From: Fragum whitleyi
Taxonomy: Eukaryota; Mollusca; Bivalvia; Cardiida; Cardiidae
Direction: 5' to 3'
DNA: 64,000 nucleotides
Assembly (NCBI GenBank): GCA_948146395.1
Contig: OX411543.1
Coordinates: forward strand, 70,009,474-70,073,473
The notes beneath the pieces are model-generated. The model made no database searches. It saw only the letters and a program-made list of their open reading frames with translations, and was not told the DNA's origin. How positions within the stretch are numbered: position 1 is the stretch's first letter; the number at the start of each line of letters is the position of its first letter. Shown piece by piece: positions 52,601 through 61,600 of the stretch. A program made the translations under genes and the position numbers.

Positions 52601-55600
52601 CTGGTCACAAGGATGAACCCTATTGAAATTGGGAAAGATCCACGCCATATCACCGGAAAAGGGGCCTAAATGACAATTTTCATGATTACACTCTAGAGGC
52701 CACAAATATGGCCCAATCTTCATGAAACTTGGTCAGAATGTTGGCTAGGTCACAAGGATGAACCCTATTGAAATTGGGAAGGATCCATGCCATATCACAG
52801 GAAAAGGGGCCTTAATGATAATTTTCTTGTTTACACTCTAGAGGCCACAAATTTGCAACAGTCTTCATGAAACTTGGTCTGAATGATGGCCAGGTCACAA
52901 GGGTGAACCCTATTGAAAATGGTAAGGATCCAAACCATATCAAGGGAAAAGGGGCCTTAATGACATTTTTTTTGTCTACACCCTAAACGTCACAAACATG
53001 ATTCAATCTTCATGAAACTTGGTCAGAATGTTTGTCAGGTCACAAGGATGAACCCTCTTGAAAATGGGAAGGATCTGTGCTATATCATGGGAAAAGGGGC
53101 TATAATGACATTTTTGCTCTTATCACTCTAGAGGCCTCAAATATGGTCCTATATTCATGAAACCTAGTCAGAATGTTTGTCAGGTTACAAGGATAAACCC
53201 TATTGAAAATGGGAAAGATTCATGTCATATAATGGGAAAAGGGACCTTAGTGAAAATTGTCTTGTTTACAGCCTTAGGGGCCTCAAATCATAAAAGTACA
53301 ACTTTGCTTGAAAATTTGATGTATTTAATGAGACAAAGAGACGAAGGTGAGCGATATAGGACCATCATGGTCCTCTTGTTTTCTTACCAGGGTCTAGAAG
53401 GGTGAATCAGTTGACAGAAAAATCTTCTCAAAAACCCACCACACCTAGAGACAGAGATATTGTGTTTCCTAAAGTGTCAAGTCCTAAAACTATGTTAGAA
53501 AGGGTTGGTGTGCTAGATGGAGAGAAACTGGACATTTCTGTAGAATCCATCCCACATTCAGCAAGGTCCAATGACTCTTTACATAGAACTCTCTCTGCTA
53601 GATCAGACAAATCTAGTAGCTCCTCTTCTACAGCTAAAGCATCTCAGTCACCTAGATCTATTAAGTCTCATTCATCTGTAAGATTGTCAACAAGGTCACA
53701 TGACTCTGAGCCTGCAGCACCAACACATCATCAAGGGAGGAAAACTCCTACAGATTTGTTAGTGGATGAGATAATGGGAGAAGGGAAAATTATTTCACCT
53801 TTAATGTCAGGTAAAAAATCATGTGTTTGATATTTAACCTAAATTAGTGGACTATATACATTTATTGATCTTTTGGGTGCCCTCCATCAGACATCCATGT
53901 AAATTTAACTTTAGTACATGCATTTCCAGTTTGAGAAGGAATAAATTTCTATAAAATACTAAATTTCAAACTGACAGCTAATGGTATTGATAACATTACC
54001 ATGTTACCTATTCAAACTTTTGTCATGTATCTAATTTTGCAATAATTGATTTGATCTTTGAGATTCAATTTTGGAAAAGAGAGATGTTAATTTAAACTAA
54101 TTAATTTTCATTTGATTACAATCAAAGCTTATGCTTATAGAGTCCCTCTAAAAACACTAATTTCTGATTTTTTCACATCCCTGAGAGAGCAGGTTTAAAT
54201 CCACTGCAACCTGATCCTTCAACTGACTGAACTAGGGCTGGCTAATAGTATATTGTCCATAAACACACCCTGGCAATGACAAGGCTCAAGGTCGTGAAAT
54301 TAGGGTGCCTTTTCCACTAGGCCACCAAGGCAGTCAAGAGAGATATAGATTTGCATTTACCCATCTTCCCTGACAGCTTACACAATAGAAATCAATCTAA
54401 TTCAATAAGTGTGTGAATGACAGTAAATTGAATTATGATAGTCATGTAAATAAGCAGTCGTTCTTACATATATTGTTTATCTAATTATTTAGTTTATCAA
54501 AACTTAACATTCTAATGGGCTGATGAATTGCATCCATTCATCAATTAACAAAATTTGATTACACAACTATTTTGTATGAGTATTTCAGGATAAAGAAGTT
54601 TCAAACTGGCAAAATCTTACTGTTTTGCATAGTGATTTTTAATCATATAGAATGACAAGGTTATTTCTTTAATTCATGGAGGTATAAAACTAGAAAAATA
54701 ATCACACTTGTGAATAAGTTGGGTTGGCATATTCACAGTGAGATTGGATTTTTTTTGTGTCATACCACCATGAATTGAAAAATATTATCTACACCTTTTT
54801 AATGAACATCTCAGTACTACCTCTTACTACAGGCATGGAAGCTTTTGAGAGCAGAAATCTAATCAGAAGAACACCAGATTTAGAGGAAGAAGAAAATAAA
54901 GAGAATATAGAGCCTGATGATATCATGGTGCAGCAGTTCAACATTAATTCTAACAATGCCAATAACACAGTGGATGAAAAAGCTATCAATACTGAAATGA
55001 TATCTCCAGCTGATTATGGTGTAGGCACTGGTAAGATGATTAGAGAATATCAGTGTTCTTGAAATATATGTAACAACACATACAGTCAATCTTGCTTGAG
55101 TGACCATGTCTATTAAGTGACCACTTTTATTAAGCAATCATCATAAAAAGACCCTCCACCGTAAATTAAATTTCCAAACAAGTGGACATTCATTGACGTA
55201 ATAATGTTTTATCATTGAATCTTATGACGTTAGAACCCATTAGAATTGTCTCATTGAGACGATTCTTATGGGTTCAAACATCCTAGGATTCAGTCAGAAT
55301 TATGTGACAATGTTAATGTGCTATCAAAAACACATCTTTTTATCATTTAATTTTATATTAAGCGATCATTTTCATAAGTGATTATGGTCCCCTGAGTGGT
55401 CGCTTAACGCAAGTTTTACTATATACCAATTCAGATTTTGAATTTGACACACAAAAAAAAGAAAGATAAAATATAACAGGCAGGAATATGATATCCCATT
55501 TTGAATATGAAATTTAAACATTGTAGGTGACAGGAAATACGATGAAATAATGTCCAATAATTCAGTAATTATCTTTTATTTGAATTGTGCCATGTCTTTG

Positions 55601-58600
55601 ACAAAGATCTGTATTTGTAACATCTGGGCCTGAGTTTATAAACATTTTCTCTGGCTCAACTGAGAATTTTCTCAAATTTTAAATTCAAATAGATATATGA
55701 AAATAAAAGATAATATTAATAAGTTGTTATTTATAACAACTTATTAATATTATCTTTTATGTTAATACATTAAAATGAGTATTACAATAGAATTACGGCT
55801 TTTATCTCAAATTGAAATTTGAGAAAATATTTAATTGAGAATGAAAAAAGTTTTATAACCTCAGGCCCTGAAATTGTCCATTTCAGAAGTCACCACTCAC
55901 AAACAAGTGTATGACACCAGGATAGAGGGTGATGAACATATAGATCTAGAGAAGATAGAGTTTGAAGAGATCATGGGACCTGAACTTGATGATAATGTGT
56001 CCGATGTATCTAATAGGTCAGAAGATTGTGTAATTGTTATTGATAGAAGTCTACACTTGTCACCTAGACAGACACATGGTTAGTTGTTTATACTTGGTGG
56101 CATTTCAAAGTTTTTCTCAGTTAGTAGTGTTTCGGACTATCATTCAAAATGTTCTGGGGTCAATTCCCAATGGCAGCACTCATCCTTTCTGACTATATGT
56201 GTTCATCTAATGGGTTGATAGCTGAAGACCTATGTGGGATAGCAGCTGGAGTCTAGGAATGGATGTAATGGTAGTACTGGAGTGGAAAACACCAGGAATC
56301 CATTGTTAGGTGCTCCAGCCAACACATGTGAAAGATTTGTGAAAGTGTCGTAAAATCCCATTCAAAAAGAGAAATCATGTTTGTTGGAAATGATGTGCTT
56401 TAAGAGATATAATTGTATAAAATTTATGTTTTTAGCTCCACTGGCCGAAGGCCAGCGAGCTATTGTAATGGCGGAGTGTCCGTCGTGCGTCCGTGCGTAC
56501 GTGCGTGCGTAAACTTTTCTTTAAACATCTTCTCCTCCTAAACCAATGGGTGGATTTTGACCAAACTTGGCCAGAATGATCCTTGGGTGACCCTCTTCTA
56601 AAGTTGTTCAAGAAATTTGGATTGACCCCCAAATATGGGCGTGGCAGGGCGGGGCTTATTTTGACCCTGAAATCTTTGAACAACATCTCCTCTTGAACCA
56701 TTGGGCCAATTTCAATGAAACTTTACCAGAATGTTCCCTGGGTGACCCTCTTCTAAAGTTGTTCAAGAAATTTGGATTGACTCCCAAATATGGGCCTGGC
56801 AGGGCGGGGCTTATTTTGACCCTGAAATCTTTGAACGACATCTCCTCCTGAACCATTGGGCCAATTTCAATGACACTTTACCAGAATGTTCCCTGGGTGA
56901 CCCTCTTCTAAAGTTGTTCAAGAAATTTGGATTGACCCCCAAAATATGGGCGTGGCAGGGCAGGTCTTATTTTGACCCCGAAATCTTTGAATGACATCTC
57001 CTCTTGAACCGTTGGGCCAATTTCAATGACACTTTACCAGAATGTTCCCTGGGTGACCCTCTTCTTAAGTTGTTCAAGAAATTTGGATTGACCCCAAAAT
57101 ATGGGCGTGGCAGGGCGGGCTTATTTTGACCCTGAAATCTTTGAACAACATCTCCTCCTGAACCATTGGGCCAATTTCAATGAAACTTTACCAGAATGTT
57201 CCCTGGGTGACCCTCTTCTAAAGTTGTTCAAGAAATTTGGATTGACCCCCAAATATGGGCGTGGCAGGGCGGGGCTTATTTTGACCCTGAAATCTTTGAA
57301 CGACATCTCCTCCTGAACCATTGGGCCAATTTCAATGAAACTTTACCAGAATGTTCCCTGGGTGACCCTCTTCTAAAGTCGTTCAAGAAATTTGGATTGA
57401 CCCCCAAATATGGGCGTGGCAGGGCGGGGCTTATTTTGACCCTGAAATCTTTGAAGAACATCTCCTTAACCATTGGGCCAATTTCAATGAAACTTTACTA
57501 GAATGTTCCCTGGGTGACCCTCTTCTAAAAGTGTTCAAGAAATTTTGATTGACCCCCAAAGATGGGCGTGGCAGGGCGGGGCTTATTTTGACCCCGAAAT
57601 CCTTGAACAACATCACCTCCTTTATCATAGGGCCAATTTCAATGAAACTTTACCAGAATGTTCCTTGGGTGACCCTCTTCTACAGTTGTTCAAGAAATTT
57701 GGATTGGCCCCCAAATATGGGCGTGGCAGGGCAGGGCAGGGCTTATTTTGACCCTGAAATCTATGAATGACATCTCCTCCTGAACCATTGGGCCAATTTC
57801 AATGATGAGACTTAGCATGGAAGTTTCTTAGGTGATGACCATTTACTAAAATTCTACCTGAAATTAGTATGTTAAGAATAGTCTACTTAATGCAATCACC
57901 GTTGTTTTGGTATAAAGAATTAAAGTAAAGGGTATGCAGGCTAGTTGTGATTGAGTATTTCTGTGCAATGGGGTCAAGACCAAATATATCATAACAAAAT
58001 AGTTCTAAAGAGACTTCAAAGTCTTGTCTTCTATCAGTCAGCTTTGTTTTATGAAAGTATAAATGTATCACTATTTAAACACTGTCTGTTCAAAGAGATG
58101 TAAATGTGTAAGTGTATGCATATCTGAATTATAGATCCAGATAAGACGGGATAAAGTCAGTCTAAAATTGTTTATTGCCAATGAAACTATGTTGTTAGTA
58201 CTCAATTGACTCATCTTGATGAGACATTTCAAATGAGTACCAACAGCATAGGGTTTAAGTTAGGAAGAATGAAATATTAAGATTTGAAAAACAAAATATC
58301 CCTCCTATCTGTAGCTCTTTGACATTTTATATAACATAGAACAAGGGAGATCAATGTAGTTTATTAAGTGATAAAAATAAACACTCATTACTTCCCTTCC
58401 TTATAATTTGTTATGAATACCCCTAGCATATTGCCCCCTTTTCCCAGTCAAACATTGTAGCTAAAGATGATTTCATTTGCAATTTTTCATTTTCTATGAA
58501 TGATTTCTGCATTATTTGGCTTTGCTTTATGTAGTCTGCTAAGATTTTTTTGAATTCAGATCAATCAAAGTCAAAATTGTCAGGTAATAGGTGAAATGAA

Positions 58601-61600
58601 ATTTATTGAATAATTTTGAGTTAAATAAGTGTGATAGGTTTCTTTTAAGTGATATATAAAAAGTCTTCTTCCATGTAATTTTACATGTTAGTTATATGTG
58701 TTCTCTTCTGATTAGCTTGTAAATAAGTATCAATTAGGAAAAAGTCAAAATTCCTTCTGAATGCTTGTGACTTTCATTACCTTTAATTTTCATTATTTTT
58801 CTTTCAAATCTTGAGATGATAAAGCCAGTGGAGCGATACAGGCCCTCTTGGGCCTCTTGTTGGGTAATCATATGCATATTTTTAGGAGGAAAAAAAATGA
58901 CCATTAACAGGAGAAAACACAAAATAAGTAAATTCATGTGCTGCTTTTACCCAGCTTTTTTATCCCCTGCCATTTATGGCAAAGGGATATAGTAATGGTC
59001 TCCGTCTGTCATTCTGTCATTCTGAGGTTCATCACTAAACTTGTCCGGAGCATATCTCCTAAAGTATAATAGCTATCAATTTGAAACTTTATGGATGGAT
59101 AAATCTCATAGAGGAGTAGTACAGTGCACAAGAACTACAACTCTTGCTTGCATAATTTTGGAGTTATTGCCCTTTGTTATTTTTATGCCCCCGTATTGAA
59201 AGATCAGGGGCATATTGTTTTACTGTTGTCCGTCTGTCTGTCTGCAAAAGTTAACCAAAAAACTTAACATTGCCAATATCTTCAAGCCTATTCAAGATAC
59301 AAGGCTAATATTTTGACATAGCTATCCCCATCCGTGGGAATGGGAGCATTTACCTTTAGTTTCTGGAAATAGAAGTAAAAGAAGTGGAAAGTAATTTCTC
59401 AATTTTGAAATGATTTTCTCGTAGTTATTGTGAATCAAAGTATATAAGTGTCAAGAAGGTACAAGGAAAATCAATAATAATGACAGGTTGCAAATCCTCT
59501 TATCAACAGTCTGTCTTTGAAACATTGACCAATGTATAAATGTGATAATAAAAAACCTATGGATAGTTGAAACCAATTTGCAAAATTTTGAATACTTCAA
59601 AACAATTGATGTTACGCCTGAACGAAATTTATTTGAAAACTGACGGCCACGCGGAGTTTGTTATTTTATCTCTTGGCTTGTTTTAAAAGAAAAATATATT
59701 ATTGTCATTTCAACCGCAATAAGTCAAGTGCATAACACTGAATGATTTGTGATATTTGTCTACGGGCGATTTGTCTTTTTTACTCATAATATGTTCATAA
59801 AGTTCACGTCGTAGTTGTGTTGCTTTGATTTTCCATCGAGTATTCGACGTATTTTTCGGATTCAGGTTAATCAAATATTTTGTTTCCAGTGTGTCTGTTC
59901 TATTGTACAACAATTAAGAATACATAACAAAAAGGGTAAAAAGTTGTAAAGTCTGGGAAACAAATTCTAAAATATATGTTCTGGTCTGTTGACGCCAAAA
60001 AACATCGCATTCAAAGCTGGAATCACTATGTTTCACGAACTTTGGATCGCACATTTTACAATGTACTACTATGAATTGTCACATGAAAAGGTAATATAAA
60101 GTAAACTCAAGACAAATAATTCAAATTTTATTGTGATTGGATTCTACAAATAAGTTCACTATTCCACAGGGTGTAAGGAACTCAAGGCAACCTTACTTGG
60201 AGATTGAATGACTTCTCGGGTTGTGCTCTCGGAATTTTGTAATTTTTAATTTCATTTCTATCAAGCATTATTTTGATGTAATATTTTTTCAGCAAATTAA
60301 AAAATCCAATTTAAGTTTAATTGAATCCCCTTTCTTATTGTTAATGATTTGTGAAAGTTAAAGTTAAACCTCGAACAAGAAAAGGAATAGTAATTGGATA
60401 TAAATAATACTCAGATATTCAATTTTGAATGGAATCAAAAGGAATATTCGAATATTCAAATTGTGGTATTTGTTCCCATCCCTAATACATTAATTTAGAG
60501 CATAAATAAAGACATTGGTCCTATTTCCCGTGTAAAATTTTGTGATGTCATAAATTGACAAAGCAATGTTGGTATATACAAAAGTGACGGTGCAATGCAA
60601 AGGCTTATCAGTGGGTTTGGAGCTAGTTTTGAATTGTTTCTTTGGATCATTTTTCAATCCCTGTTTGAATAAAAATTTAGTCTTTCTTTTTATGCAATAA
60701 TAATATCATATCTTATTTGCAGAGACCTTCAAAATACTTAATCACCTTCATGCTTCACACTCTGTAGTTAAGCCATATTTCAGGCCTCTGCAAACGTTTT
60801 AAAATGCCAAAAAAAACCCATGAAATTTGCAAACTTGATTTTATCGTTCATTGAGTTAACAGTTAAGATTTATATATATTAAGTTCTGCACAAAGTTCTC
60901 CTGAAGAGGATAAAAAACAAATAAAATCGGAATTGTGATCATGTTATAATGGAAATAATTTCATTTTCACTATGATTTGTTGATGAAAAAAGTCTGATGG
61001 GGGGGGGGGAGTTATATGGCTTGCCTTTGGAATTTCATTCATGGACTAATCATAGAGAAAATGAAATTATTTCATTAACAAATACAACTTGTAAAGTTGT
61101 ATACGAGAGTAGCTTTATGCCAATATTCAATTGTGTGCTGAAACAATTATCTCCTGTTTATTTTCTTATTCTCACAGACATTGTTGAACCACAAATAGAT
61201 GAGAATATGTATAACTTGAATGATGATAGGTTATCATCTACCGAAAATTCACCAAGACAGCCTATTGTCATAGACCACAGCTTTCACAGATCACCTCGGT
61301 CTAAAGGTGTGTAATCAAGCCTTCTCATATGTAATGGCTGTATATTAAGCTTTAACTTACAGTATAGACAAGACCAGGGGCCCGTTTTACTAAACATCTT
61401 ACCATCATTTTTTGTGATAGTCAATAATTAAAGTTGCCTCTACAGCAGTAACTAAGTATGGAATTCTGTCATGAATCACCTCATTGGAATCGTCTTCTAA
61501 AGACAATTCCATGAGATATTGCAAGGCAGAATCCATCAATGAATGAAAACACCAGATACAATTATTGATTTTGACTTACAATTAATTTTTTCGTAAGATG

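Noticed and set aside
56432..57770. Series of similar ~65-73-aa ORFs resembling a repeated peptide
   Set aside because: The 155-bp array repeats the same nucleotides; frames break between units and there are no start or splice signals.
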